From Rhynchopus euleeides (lineage: Eukaryota; Euglenozoa; Diplonemea; Diplonemida; Diplonemidae), in contig OY723281.1 of the NCBI GenBank assembly GCA_963210315.1, positions 1,054,001 through 1,118,000 of the forward strand: 64,000 nt of DNA, given 5' to 3'. Below, piece by piece: positions 48,232-60,100 of this stretch. The notes beneath the pieces were generated by a model that saw only the letters and a program-made list of their open reading frames with translations, searched no databases and was not told where the DNA came from. The first letter of the stretch is position 1; every line of letters starts with the position of its first letter. The position numbers and the translations under genes were made by a program.

Positions 48232-48545
48232 TACATCGGGCGTTATTGCGTTACCAGTAACGGTAATACCGTTATTTTTTCGGTAAAATAACTTACCGTT
48301 AAATAACGTTCCAGAACGGCCGAATAACGTTATCCGAAAATCGGTAACGTTATTTTTCCGCGTTATACCGTTATCGATAACGGTAATACCGTTATTACCG
48401 TTATCAGGAACGGTAATAACGTTATCGGTAACGTTATTACCGTTATTACCGTTATCGGTAACGGTAATACCGTTATCAGTAACGGTAATAACGTTATCGG
48501 TAACGTTATTACCGTTATTACCGGTAATACCGCGATATTTTCGGT
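48232..48545. repeat. TAACG/CGTTA palindromic short-repeat array
   Basis: About 310 bp composed of ACCGTTAT, AACGTTAT and CGGTAACG motifs in both orientations, so that almost any segment can pair with another. An array of CCGCCCAACTCC units precedes it (48100-48165). A block, GACCCTTTTCGAATTTTTTT, follows at about 48568; a near-identical block lies inside the left edge of array 1 at about 29349. Confidence 0.75.
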
Positions 48546-48669
48546 ATTTTTGGGCAACTTCTATAGGGGGACCCTTTTCGAATTTTTTTTTCGGGGTGGC
48601 CAGAATGGGCTGTTTTAGGCTATTTGAGGCCATTTTCGAGCAAATTTTTGGGTTTAGAGCCACGCAAAG

Positions 48670-49174
48670 GGTCTAAAATGGGCATGCCAATCTCAAAAAA
48701 TGCTCAAAATTCCGAGAGATTTCAGATTTTTCGAATTTTTTGACCGAGAAAATTCTGACCCCAAAATGTGGTCCTTGTGGTCTGGAACTGTCCGTTGTCG
48801 AAGGAATTGGTGAAAAAATCGTGATTTTTGGCCTCTGGATCACCCATGCCGTCCCAAAAATCAAGCAAAAGAGGTTTGGTAGGTGCATTTTTGGGTGAAC
48901 ATGAGCCATTGTGCCAACCTGCTTGATTTCACCCGAAAATTGGAATCCGTTGAATATGGTTTCTGATGAAAATGTGAAAATTTTCGACCTTCTTCGCAGT
49001 TTTTGCCACTTCCTTGCCCCATCTTTCCCACCCAAAATCGAAGTACCGTGAATGGTGTTGTTGAAAGGTCCAAATTGCGTTGGTTGTGCGTAGTTCTGCC
49101 GAAATCGTGCACACGTTGTGCATAGTGCATGTGTAACGCCATTTGCGACCAAAATGTAAATTTCCTGCACCCGA
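48670..49174. other. No gene recognised
   Basis: AT-richer sequence with many TTTTTTG and CCAAAA runs. The minus frame across 48673-49524 is long but low in protein-like features and spans a retroelement repeat. Confidence 0.35.
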
Positions 49175-49288
49175 GCGTTGACGCTTCCACACACCCTTAC
49201 AAACCCACTTGCCTGATGAAGGGGGTCGTGTGTAGAGCACGTTTGGCAGGGCTGAATGACACTTTCCGCGCGAAGGTCGTGTGCGTAA
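49175..49288 (-). repeat. Solo YR terminal repeat (end of A plus B)
   Basis: GCGTTGACGCTTCCACACAC to GGTCGTGTGCGTAA, almost the same as 46705-46821 but with no element attached. It is probably what remains after recombination between terminal repeats. Confidence 0.75.
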
Positions 49289-49380
49289 TTAAAAAACGGT
49301 CCGAGGGCCGGAGGCCCGAGGCCTTTTTTTACCTGCACGAGGGTGCAATTGAGGCCGATACGGGGTGCAGATAATGGTTT

Positions 49381-49515
49381 CTTGCACAACCCAGTCATGT
49401 TTTGCACATCACGACGAACTCGGAAATTCCTCATATTTGCACTCCAGGTCTCATATTTGCACTGGTGCAAATATGGGACCTGGAGTGCGTGCAAATAATG
49501 ACTGGGGGGTGCAAG
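49381..49515. mobile_element. Foldback MITE, about 135 bp
   Basis: Ends CTTGCACAACCCAGTCAT and ATGACTGGGGGGTGCAAG. A central hairpin has 25-base arms around 49438-49462 and 49465-49489 (GCACTCCAGGTC, CATATTTGCAC and their complement), with one mismatch or so. Confidence 0.65.
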
Positions 49516-50246
49516 AAAGTTCAAATTGCGTAGTTCCTGCGTACTTCGTGCGTAGCCCGAGCGTACTTTGGGTAGTTCGTGCGTATATTGTGCGAAGCGT
49601 TTTTGACAGCACCAGTAAACGGACTTTTGGAACGTAACTATTTTAGAACGGACCGGGAAAAAATGGGCACGTCGCTACTTCGCGCTACTTCGTCGCTCGT
49701 AACGAGTAACAATATCAGGTGGCTTATACACCGCCAATGTGAGGTGTGCGGGTGTATTCCTGAAGGATTCACTTCTGCGTCCACACTGAGTGATTTTGGA
49801 GTGATTTTCACTCCAAATTTCACTCCAGGAACATTGGATGCTGCAAGGTTGCAGGGGTTTCTGCAGTATTTGCCTTGAAAAGGCCAAAAACATGATTTTT
49901 TGACGAAACTCGACATGTCCGTGCGTTATTATCCAAAAAATGGTCCCAGGGGGGTATTCTGGAGCCATCTCCACCAAAAACTACACCATCCGCCCGCAAA
50001 ATTGTCCGAATAACGCAAGTTTTCATGAAAATAACGGAAAAATAACGCGTTATTTTACAGGCCCGCTCCTTTTTAGTGGGCTCTTAATTGGATAATTTGT
50101 ATTAACCCGGGTTCCTATTTAGTGAATATATATTAATTTTTCGCACCGCAAATTTTGTCGAATAATTAATTATTTTTTGCGGCGGTCCCTCCGACGGTAC
50201 GGTATTGGTCGTGCGAGAAGTGCATAAGACACACGGAGTTCCTCGG

Positions 50247-50297
50247 GTGACAGGTGTGGTGAGTAACAGCAACGCTGTTACTCACCACACCTGTCAC
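50247..50297. repeat. Perfect 24-bp hairpin, loop AAC
   Basis: Left arm GTGACAGGTGTGG... (50247-50270), loop AAC, right arm 50274-50297 exactly complementary. It overlaps the stop codon of the transposase-like frame (50294-50296). Confidence 0.85.
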
Positions 50298-50728
50298 ACC
50301 AGCGCCGAGAAGCGGGCAGCTGTGATCGGCCACCCGAGCGCGCGGGTCCGCTGCGTGAGATTCAGCACCTTCTCTATCTCACCGTCTGTGAGGAGGGGCT
50401 TCGTTCCCCGCTGCCTGGGCACGTGGTAGTCGCCCGTATCCACCTTGTGCTTTACATATTTCGAAACCAGCGCGGCGGACACCTTCTTCTCGCTGTTCTT
50501 CTCCTTCCACTCCTTCACCGCGTCCACTTGACACTCCCTCTGTTGGGCGAGGTCAGTCAGGTGTACGATGTCCGCCACAGAAAGGGTGGTGCGCTGCGAC
50601 TGCTTCTCAAGTATTTCCTCCACAAGAGCTACGTTGTCCGCCTCCTTCTGGGCAGCCTCGGAAGCCGCAGCCGCTGCCCTCCCCGCCGCCTCAAGGGCCA
50701 CGTCGATGGGGGTAACTGTTCCGCTCAT
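50294..50728 (-). CDS. Transposase N-terminal (helix-turn-helix) fragment, pogo-like
   Basis: 144 residues from the ATG at 50728. An alanine-rich helix is followed by VSKYVKHKVDTGDYHVPRQR and GTKPLLTDGEIEKVL, then ALGWPIT. Basic linker, L-T-x-x-E-E-like helix and G-x-P-I-T match the CENP-B/pogo-type HTH that precedes a DDE domain in Fot1/pogo transposases. Here the frame stops (TGA in the hairpin) before any DDE residues. It is either a domesticated-style DNA-binding remnant or a truncated transposase. Confidence 0.5.
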   Translation of the reverse strand: MSGTVTPIDVALEAAGRAAAAASEAAQKEADNVALVEEILEKQSQRTTLSVADIVHLTDLAQQRECQVDAVKEWKEKNSEKKVSAALVSKYVKHKVDTGDYHVPRQRGTKPLLTDGEIEKVLNLTQRTRALGWPITAARFSALV

Positions 50729-50872
50729 TGTGATGGAGGGTCCGGGATATGTTCTCGCTTCCTGGTGTGTGATTCGTGTCGTGTATTGGAGTGATGGAGG
50801 GAGGGGGTGGAATGAACGGTAGTCAACTAGATTGTGTGGGGCGCGATTAAACGTGGTTTTTATTTAGTGAAT

Positions 50873-50980
50873 GGGGGTCTTCGCTACGGGGTGACCGTCA
50901 GTGCGTTTTGGTGAATTCCCTGTTGAATTAGCTGAAAACTGACGGAGATTGACGGAGGGTAACGGCCAGCGAAGACCCCC
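50873..50980. mobile_element. 108-bp MITE nested in the pogo-like element (AAT duplication)
   Basis: GGGGGTCTTCGCT to AGCGAAGACCCCC, same family and size as 8730-8837 but in opposite orientation. AAT is present at 50870-50872 and 50981-50983. Confidence 0.8.
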
Positions 50981-51135
50981 AATAATTAATTTTTTTTCGG
51001 AGACTTCACTAAATAGAAACCCGGATTAATATGGTCGGGCCTGTAGGAGAAAACGTTTTTCAATTTTTTGACATCACGGAGTGGCCCCCTGGAGTGATAT
51101 TTTACCCAAGAAAATTCTTTTAGGGGGGGTAGGGA

Positions 51136-51195
51136 CAGGCCTCTGGCTAATTCTGGGGCCGGACTTAACGTTGGGCCGGAGGGGGGGGGGGGGGC
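51136..51195. repeat. Boundary sequence of telomere-like array 2
   Basis: CAGGCCTCTGGCTAATTC, GGACTTAACGTTGGGCCGG, then a G run leading into CCCTA repeats. Mirror image of 33941-34005. Confidence 0.85.
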
Positions 51196-54100
51196 CCTAC
51201 CCTACCCTACCCTACCCTACCCTACCCTACCCTACCCTACCCTACCCTACCCTACCCTACCCTACCCTACCCTACCCTACCCTACCCTACCCTACCCTAC
51301 CCTACCCTACAGCACGTCGGGGGTACCCACAACCCGACCCAACCCTACCCTAGGGTGAGGGTTGGGTACCCATAACCCGACCCAACACGACCCTACCCAA
51401 CCCAGGGGTCAGGGCCAGGGTTGATCCTAGACCCAACCCAACCCAAGGGTTAGGGTCAGGGTTGACCCCAGACCCTACCCAACCCTAGGGTAAGGGTCAG
51501 GGTTGACCCTAGACCCTACCCAACCCTAGGGTTAGGGTTAGGGTTAACCCTTGACCCAACCCTAGGGATAGGGTTAGGGTTGACCCTAGACCCTACCCTA
51601 ACCCTAGGGTTAGGGTCAGGGTTAACCCTAGACCCTACCCAACCCTCGGGTTAGGGTCAGGGTTGACCCTAGACCCTACCCAACCCTAGGGTTAGGGTCA
51701 GGGTAAACCCCTAGACCCTACCCTAACCCTAGGGTTAGGGTTAGGGTTAACCCTTGACCCAACCCTAGGGTTAGGGTCAGGGTTGACCCCAGACCCTACC
51801 CAACCCTAGGGTTAGGGTTAGGGTAAACCCTTGACCCAACCCTAGGGTTAGGGTCAGGGTTGACCCCAGACCCTACCCAACCCTAGGGTAAGGGTCAGGG
51901 TTGACCCTAGACCCTACCCAACCCTAGGGTTAGGGTTAGGGTTAACCCTTGACCCAACCCTAGGGATAGGGTTAGGGTTGACCCTAGACCCTACCCTAAC
52001 CCTAGGGTTAGGGTCAGGGTTAACCCTAGACCCTACCCTAACCCTAGGGTTAGGGTTAGGGTTAACCCTAGACCCTACCCAACCCTCGGGTTAGGGTCAG
52101 GGTTGACCCTAGACCCTACCCAACCCTCGGGTTAGGGTTAGGGTTAACCCTGGACCCTACCCAACCCTAGGGTTAGGGTCAGGGTTGACCCCAGACCCTA
52201 CCCAACCCTAGGGTTAGGGTTAGGGTAAACCCTTGACCCAACCCTAGGGTTAGGGTCAGGGTTGACCCCAGACCCTACCCAACCCTAGGGTTAGGGTTAG
52301 GGTTAACCCTTGACCCAACCCTAGGGTTAGGGTTAGGGTTAACCCTAGACCCTACCCTAACCCTAGGGTTAGGGTTAACCCTTGACCCAACCCTAGGGTT
52401 AGGGTTAGGGTTAACCCTTGACCCAACCCTAGGGTTAGGGTCAGGGTAAACCCCTAGACCCTACCCTAACCCTAGGGTTAGGGTTAGGGTTAACCCTTGA
52501 CCCAACCCTAGGGTTAGGGTCAGGGTTAACCCTAGACCCTACCCTAACCCTAGGGTTAGGGTTAGGGTTAACCCTTGACCCAACCCTAGGGTTAGGGTCA
52601 GGGTTGACCCCAGACCCTACCCAACCCTAGGGTAAGGGTCAGGGTTGACCCTAGACCCTACCCAACCCTAGGGTTAGGGTTAGGGTTAACCCTTGACCCA
52701 ACCCTAGGGATAGGGTTAGGGTTGACCCTAGACCCTACCCTAACCCTAGGGTTAGGGTCAGGGTTAACCCTAGACCCTACCCTAACCCTAGGGTTAGGGT
52801 TAGGGTTAACCCTAGACCCTACCCAACCCTCGGGTTAGGGTCAGGGTTGACCCTAGACCCTACCCAACCCTCGGGTTAGGGTTAGGGTTAACCCTGGACC
52901 CTACCCAACCCTAGGGTTAGGGTCAGGGTTGACCCCAGACCCTACCCAACCCTAGGGTAAGGGTCAGGGTTGACCCTAGACCCTACCCAACCCTAGGGTT
53001 AGGGTTAGGGTTAACCCTTGACCCAACCCTAGGGATAGGGTTAGGGTTGACCCTAGACCCTACCCTAACCCTAGGGTTAGGGTCAGGGTTAACCCTAGAC
53101 CCTACCCTAACCCTAGGGTTAGGGTTAGGGTTAACCCGAGACCCTACCCAACCCTCGGGTTAGGGTTAGGGTTAACCCTGGACCCTACCCAACCCTAGGG
53201 TTAGGGTCAGGGTTGACCCCAGACCCTACCCAACCCTAGGGTTAGGGTTAGGGTAAACCCTTGACCCAACCCTAGGGTTAGGGTCAGGGTTGACCCCAGA
53301 CCCTACCCAACCCTAGGGTAAGGGTCAGGGTTGACCCTAGACCCTACCCAACCCTAGGGTTAGGGTTAGGGTTAACCCTTGACCCAACCCTAGGGATAGG
53401 GTTAGGGTTGACCCTAGACCCTACCCTAACCCTAGGGTTAGGGTCAGGGTTAACCCTAGACCCTACCCTAACCCTAGGGTTAGGGTTAGGGTTAACCCGA
53501 GACCCTACCCAACCCTCGGGTTAGGGTTAGGGTTAACCCTGGACCCTACCCAACCCTAGGGTTAGGGTCAGGGTTGACCCCAGACCCTACCCAACCCTAG
53601 GGTTAGGGTTAGGGTAAACCCTTGACCCAACCCTAGGGTTAGGGTCAGGGTTGACCCCAGACCCTACCCAACCCTAGGGTTAGGGTTAGGGTTAACCCTT
53701 GACCCAACCCTAGGGTTAGGGTTAGGGTTAACCCTAGACCCTACCCTAACCCTAGGGTTAGGGTTAACCCTTGACCCAACCCTAGGGTTAGGGTTAGGGT
53801 TAACCCTTGACCCAACCCTAGGGTTAGGGTCAGGGTTAACCCTAGACCCTACCCTAACCCTAGGGTTAGGGTTAGGGTTAACCCTTGACCCAACCCTAGG
53901 GTTAGGGTCAGGGTTGACCCCAGACCCTACCCAACCCTAGGGTAAGGGTCAGGGTTGACCCTAGACCCTACCCAACCCTAGGGTTAGGGTTAGGGTTAAC
54001 CCTTGACCCAACCCTAGGGATAGGGTTAGGGTTGACCCTAGACCCTACCCTAACCCTAGGGTTAGGGTCAGGGTTAACCCTAGACCCTACCCTAACCCTA

Positions 54101-57100
54101 GGGTTAGGGTTAGGGTTAACCCTAGACCCTACCCTAACCCTAGGGTTAGGGTTAACCCTTGACCCAACCCTAGGGTTAGGGTTAGGGTTAACCCTTGACC
54201 CAACCCTAGGGTTAGGGTCAGGGTAAACCCCTAGACCCTACCCTAACCCTAGGGTTAGGGTTAGGGTTAACCCTTGACCCAACCCTAGGGTTAGGGTCAG
54301 GGTTAACCCTAGACCCTACCCTAACCCTAGGGTTAGGGTTAGGGTTAACCCTTGACCCAACCCTAGGGTTAGGGTCAGGGTTGACCCCAGACCCTACCCA
54401 ACCCTAGGGTAAGGGTCAGGGTTGACCCTAGACCCTACCCAACCCTAGGGTTAGGGTTAGGGTTAACCCTTGACCCAACCCTAGGGATAGGGTTAGGGTT
54501 GACCCTAGACCCTACCCTAACCCTAGGGTTAGGGTTAGGGTTAACCCTTGACCCAACCCTAGGGTTAGGGTCAGGGTTGACCCCAGACCCTACCCAACCC
54601 TAGGGTAAGGGTCAGGGTTGACCCTAGACCCTACCCAACCCTAGGGTTAGGGTTAGGGTTAACCCTTGACCCAACCCTAGGGATAGGGTTAGGGTTGACC
54701 CTAGACCCTACCCTAACCCTAGGGTTAGGGTCAGGGTTAACCCTAGACCCTACCCTAACCCTAGGGTTAGGGTTAGGGTTAACCCTAGACCCTACCCAAC
54801 CCTCGGGTTAGGGTCAGGGTTGACCCTAGACCCTACCCAACCCTCGGGTTAGGGTTAGGGTTAACCCTGGACCCTACCCAACCCTAGGGTTAGGGTCAGG
54901 GTTGACCCCAGACCCTACCCAACCCTAGGGTAAGGGTCAGGGTTGACCCTAGACCCTACCCAACCCTAGGGTTAGGGTTAGGGTTAACCCTTGACCCAAC
55001 CCTAGGGATAGGGTTAGGGTTGACCCTAGACCCTACCCTAACCCTAGGGTTAGGGTCAGGGTTAACCCTAGACCCTACCCTAACCCTAGGCTTAGGGTTA
55101 GGGTTAACCCGAGACCCTACCCAACCCTCGGGTTAGGGTTAGGGTTAACCCTGGACCCTACCCAACCCTAGGGTTAGGGTCAGGGTTGACCCCAGACCCT
55201 ACCCAACCCTAGGGTTAGGGTTAGGGTAAACCCTTGACCCAACCCTAGGGTTAGGGTCAGGGTTGACCCCAGACCCTACCCAACCCTAGGGTAAGGGTCA
55301 GGGTTGACCCTAGACCCTACCCAACCCTAGGGTTAGGGTTAGGGTTAACCCTTGACCCAACCCTAGGGATAGGGTTAGGGTTGACCCTAGACCCTACCCT
55401 AACCCTAGGGTTAGGGTCAGGGTTAACCCTAGACCCTACCCTAACCCTAGGGTTAGGGTTAGGGTTAACCCGAGACCCTACCCAACCCTCGGGTTAGGGT
55501 TAGGGTTAACCCTGGACCCTACCCAACCCTAGGGTTAGGGTCAGGGTTGACCCCAGACCCTACCCAACCCTAGGGTTAGGGTTAGGGTAAACCCTTGACC
55601 CAACCCTAGGGTTAGGGTCAGGGTTGACCCCAGACCCTACCCAACCCTAGGGTTAGGGTTAGGGTTAACCCTTGACCCAACCCTAGGGTTAGGGTTAGGG
55701 TTAACCCTAGACCCTACCCTAACCCTAGGGTTAGGGTTAACCCTTGACCCAACCCTAGGGTTAGGGTTAGGGTTAACCCTTGACCCAACCCTAGGGTTAG
55801 GGTCAGGGTTGACCCCAGACCCTACCCAACCCTAGGGTTAGGGTTAGGGTTAACCCTTGACCCAACCCTAGGGATAGGGTTAGGGTTGACCCTAGACCCT
55901 ACCCTAACCCTAGGGTTAGGGTCAGGGTTAACCCTAGACCCTACCCTAACCCTAGGGTTAGGGTTAGGGTTAACCCTAGACCCTACCCAACCCTCGGGTT
56001 AGGGTCAGGGTTGACCCTAGACCCTACCCAACCCTAGGGTTAGGGTCAGGGTAAACCCCTAGACCCTACCCTAACCCTAGGGTTAGGGTTAGGGTTAACC
56101 CTTGACCCAACCCTAGGGTTAGGGTCAGGGTTGACCCCAGACCCTACCCAACCCTAGGGTTAGGGTTAGGGTAAACCCTTGACCCAACCCTAGGGTTAGG
56201 GTCAGGGTTGACCCCAGACCCTACCCAACCCTAGGGTAAGGGTCAGGGTTGACCCTAGACCCTACCCAACCCTAGGGTTAGGGTTAGGGTTAACCCTAGA
56301 CCCTACCCTAACCCTAGGGTTAGGGTTAACCCTTGACCCGCCCCTAGGGTTAGGGTTAGGGTTGACCCTAGACCCTACCCTAACCCTAGGGTTAGGGTTA
56401 GGGTTAACCCTTGACCCAACCCTAGGGTTAGGGTCAGGGTTGACCCCAGACCCTACCCAACCCTAGGGTTAGGGTTAGGGTAAACCCTTGACCCAACCCT
56501 AGGGTTAGGGTCAGGGTTGACCCCAGACCCTACCCAACCCTAGGGTTAGGGTTAGGGTTAACCCTTGACCCAACCCTAGGGTTAGGGTTAGGGTTGACCC
56601 TAGACCCTACCCTAACCCTAGGGTTAGGGTCAGGGTTAACCCTTGACCCAACCCTAGGGTTAGGGTCAGGGTTGACCCTAGACCCTACCCTAACCCTAGG
56701 GTTAGGCTTAGGGTTAACCCTTGACCCAACCCTAGGGTTAGGGTCAGGGTTGACCCCAGACCCTACCCAACCCTAGGGTTAGGGTTAGGGTTAACCCTTG
56801 ACCCAACCCTAGGGTTAGGGTTAGGGTTGACCCTAGACCCTACCCTAACCCTAGGGTTAGGGTCAGGGTTAACCCCTAGACCCTACCCTAACCCTAGGGT
56901 TAGGGTTAGGGTTAACCCTAGACCCTACCCAACCCTCGGGTTAGGGTCAGGGTTGACCCTAGACCCTACCCAACCCTAGGGTTAGGGTCAGGGTAAACCC
57001 CTAGACCCTACCCTAACCCTAGGGTTAGGGTTAGGGTTAACCCTTGACCCAACCCTAGGGTTAGGGTCAGGGTTGACCCCAGACCCTACCCAACCCTAGG

Positions 57101-60100
57101 GTTAGGGTTAGGGTAAACCCTTGACCCAACCCTAGGGTTAGGGTCAGGGTTGACCCCAGACCCTACCCAACCCTAGGGTAAGGGTCAGGGTTGACCCTAG
57201 ACCCTACCCAACCCTAGGGTTAGGGTTAGGGTTAACCCTAGACCCTACCCTAACCCTAGGGTTAGGGTTAACCCTTGACCCGCCCCTAGGGTTAGGGTTA
57301 GGGTTGACCCTAGACCCTACCCTAACCCTAGGGTTAGGGTTAGGGTAAACCCTTGACCCAACCCTAGGGTTAGGGTCAGGGTTGACCCCAGACCCTACCC
57401 AACCCTAGGGTTAGGGTTAGGGTTAACCCTTGACCCAACCCTAGGGTTAGGGTTAGGGTTGACCCTAGACCCTACCCTAACCCTAGGGTTAGGGTCAGGG
57501 TTAACCCTTGACCCAACCCTAGGGTTAGGGTCAGGGTTGACCCTAGACCCTACCCTAACCCTAGGGTTAGGCTTAGGGTTAACCCTTGACCCAACCCTAG
57601 GGTTAGGGTCAGGGTTGACCCCAGACCCTACCCAACCCTAGGGTTAGGGTTAGGGTTAACCCTTGACCCAACCCTAGGGTTAGGGTTAGGGTTGACCCTA
57701 GACCCTACCCTAACCCTAGGGTTAGGGTCAGGGTTAACCCTAGACCCTACCCTAACCCTAGGGTTAGGGTTAGGGTTAACCCTTGACCCAACCCTAGGGT
57801 TAGGGTCAGGGTTGACCCCAGACCCTACCCAACCCTAGGGTTAGGGTTAGGGTAAACCCTTGACCCAACCCTAGGGTTAGGGTCAGGGTTGACCCCAGAC
57901 CCTACCCAACCCTAGGGTTAGGGTTAGGGTTAACCCTTGACCCAACCCTAGGGTTAGGGTTAGGGTTGACCCTAGACCCTACCCTAACCCTAGGGTTAGG
58001 GTCAGGGTTAACCCTAGACCCTACCCTAACCCTAGGGTTAGGGTTAGGGTTAACCCTTGACCCAACCCTAGGGTTAGGGTCAGGATTGACCCCAGACCCT
58101 ACCCAACCCTAGGGTTAGGGTTAGGGTTGACCCTAGACCCTACCCTAACCCTAGGGTTAGGGTCAGGGTTAACCCTAGACCCTACCCTAACCCTAGGGTT
58201 AGGGTTAGGGTTAACCCTTGACCCAACCCTAGGGTTAGGGTCAGGATTGACCCCAGACCCTACCCAACCCTAGGGTTAGGGTTAGGGTTGACCCTAGACC
58301 CTACCCTAACCCTAGGGTTAGGGTCAGGGTTAACCCTAGACCCTACCCTAACCCTAGGGTTAGGGTTAGGGTTAACCCTAGACCCTACCGAACCCTCGGG
58401 TTAGGGTCAGGGTTGACCCTAGACCCTACCCAACCCTAGGGTTAGGGTCAGGGTTAACCCTAGACCCTACCCTAACCCTAGGGTTAGGGTTAGGGTTAAC
58501 CCTTGACCCAACCCTAGGGTTAGGGTTAGGGTTGACCCTAGACCCTACCCTAACCCTAGGGTTAGGGTCAGGGTTAACCCTAGACCCTACCCTAACCCTA
58601 GGGTTAGGGTTAGGGTTAACCCTTGACCCAACCCTAGGGTTAGGGTTAGGGTTAACCCTAGACCCTACCGAACCCTCGGGTTAGGGTCAGGGTTGACCCT
58701 AGACCCTACCCAACCCTAGGGTTAGGGTCAGGGTTAACCCTAGACCCTACCCTAACCCTAGGGTTAGGGTTAGGGTTAACCCTTGACCCAACCCTAGGGT
58801 TAGGGTCAGGGTTGACCCCAGACCCTACCCAACCCTAGGGTTAGGGTTAGGGTTAACCCTTGACCCAACCCTAGGGTTAGGGTCAGGGTTGACCCCAGAC
58901 CCTACCCAACCCTAGGGTTAGGGTTAGGGTAAACCCTTGACCCAACCCTAGGGTTAGGGTCAGGGTTGACCCCAGACCCTACCCAACCCTAGGGTTAGGG
59001 TTAGGGTTAACCCTTGACCCAACCCTAGGGTTAGGGTTAGGGTTGACCCTAGACCCTACCCTAACCCTAGGGTTAGGGTCAGGGTTAACCCTTGACCCAA
59101 CCCTAGGGTTAGGGTCAGGGTTGACCCTAGACCCTACCCTAACCCTAGGGTTAGGCTTAGGGTTAACCCTTGACCCAACCCTAGGGTTAGGGTCAGGGTT
59201 GACCCCAGACCCTACCCAACCCTAGGGTTAGGGTTAGGGTTGACCCTAGACCCTACCCTAACCCTAGGGTTAGGGTCAGGGTTAACCCTAGACCCTACCC
59301 TAACCCTAGGGTTAGGGTTAGGGTTAACCCTTGACCCAACCCTAGGGTTTGGGTCAGGGTTGACCCCAGACCCTACCCAACCCTAGGGTTAGGGTTAGGG
59401 TAAACCCTTGACCCAACCCTAGGGTTAGGGTCAGGGTTGACCCCAGACCCTACCCAACCCTAGGGTTAGGGTTAGGGTTAACCCTTGACCCAACCCTAGG
59501 GTTAGGGTTAGGGTTGACCCTAGACCCTACCCTAACCCTAGGGTTAGGGTCAGGGTTAACCCTAGACCCTACCCTAACCCTAGGGTTAGGGTTAGGGTTA
59601 ACCCTTGACCCAACCCTAGGGTTAGGGTCAGGGTTGACCCCAGACCCTACCCAACCCTAGGGTTAGGGTTAGGGTTGACCCTAGACCCTACCCTAACCCT
59701 AGGGTTAGGGTCAGGGTTAACCCTAGACCCTACCCTAACCCTAGGGTTAGGGTTAGGGTTAACCCTTGACCCAACCCTAGGGTTAGGGTTAGGGTTAACC
59801 CTAGACCCTACCGAACCCTCGGGTTAGGGTCAGGGTTGACCCTAGACCCTACCCAACCCTAGGGTTAGGGTCAGGGTTAACCCTAGACCCTACCCTAACC
59901 CTAGGGTTAGGGTTAGGGTTAACCCTTGACCCAACCCTAGGGTTAGGGTTAGGGTTGACCCTAGACCCTACCCTAACCCTAGGGTTAGGGTCAGGGTTAA
60001 CCCTAGACCCTACCCTAACCCTAGGGTTAGGGTTAGGGTTAACCCTTGACCCAACCCTAGGGTTAGGGTTAGGGTTAACCCTAGACCCTACCGAACCCTC

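Larger units (their letters stand above)
50058..51043. mobile_element. pogo-like (Tc1/mariner) DNA transposon with TA target duplication
   Basis: Starts CAGGCCCG and ends CGGGCCTG, flanked by TA on both sides (50056-50057, 51044-51045). The arms match again at TTAACCCGGGTTCCTATT (about 50103) and, inverted, AATAGAAACCCGGATTAA (about 51012-51029). It contains a transposase-like N-terminal frame on the minus strand, a 24-bp perfect hairpin and a nested 108-bp MITE. The catalytic DDE domain is missing, so it is non-autonomous. Confidence 0.65.

Noticed and set aside
48673-49524. 283-residue minus-strand frame as a gene
   Set aside because: It runs through a solo retroelement repeat and T-rich sequence and has no protein-like domain.
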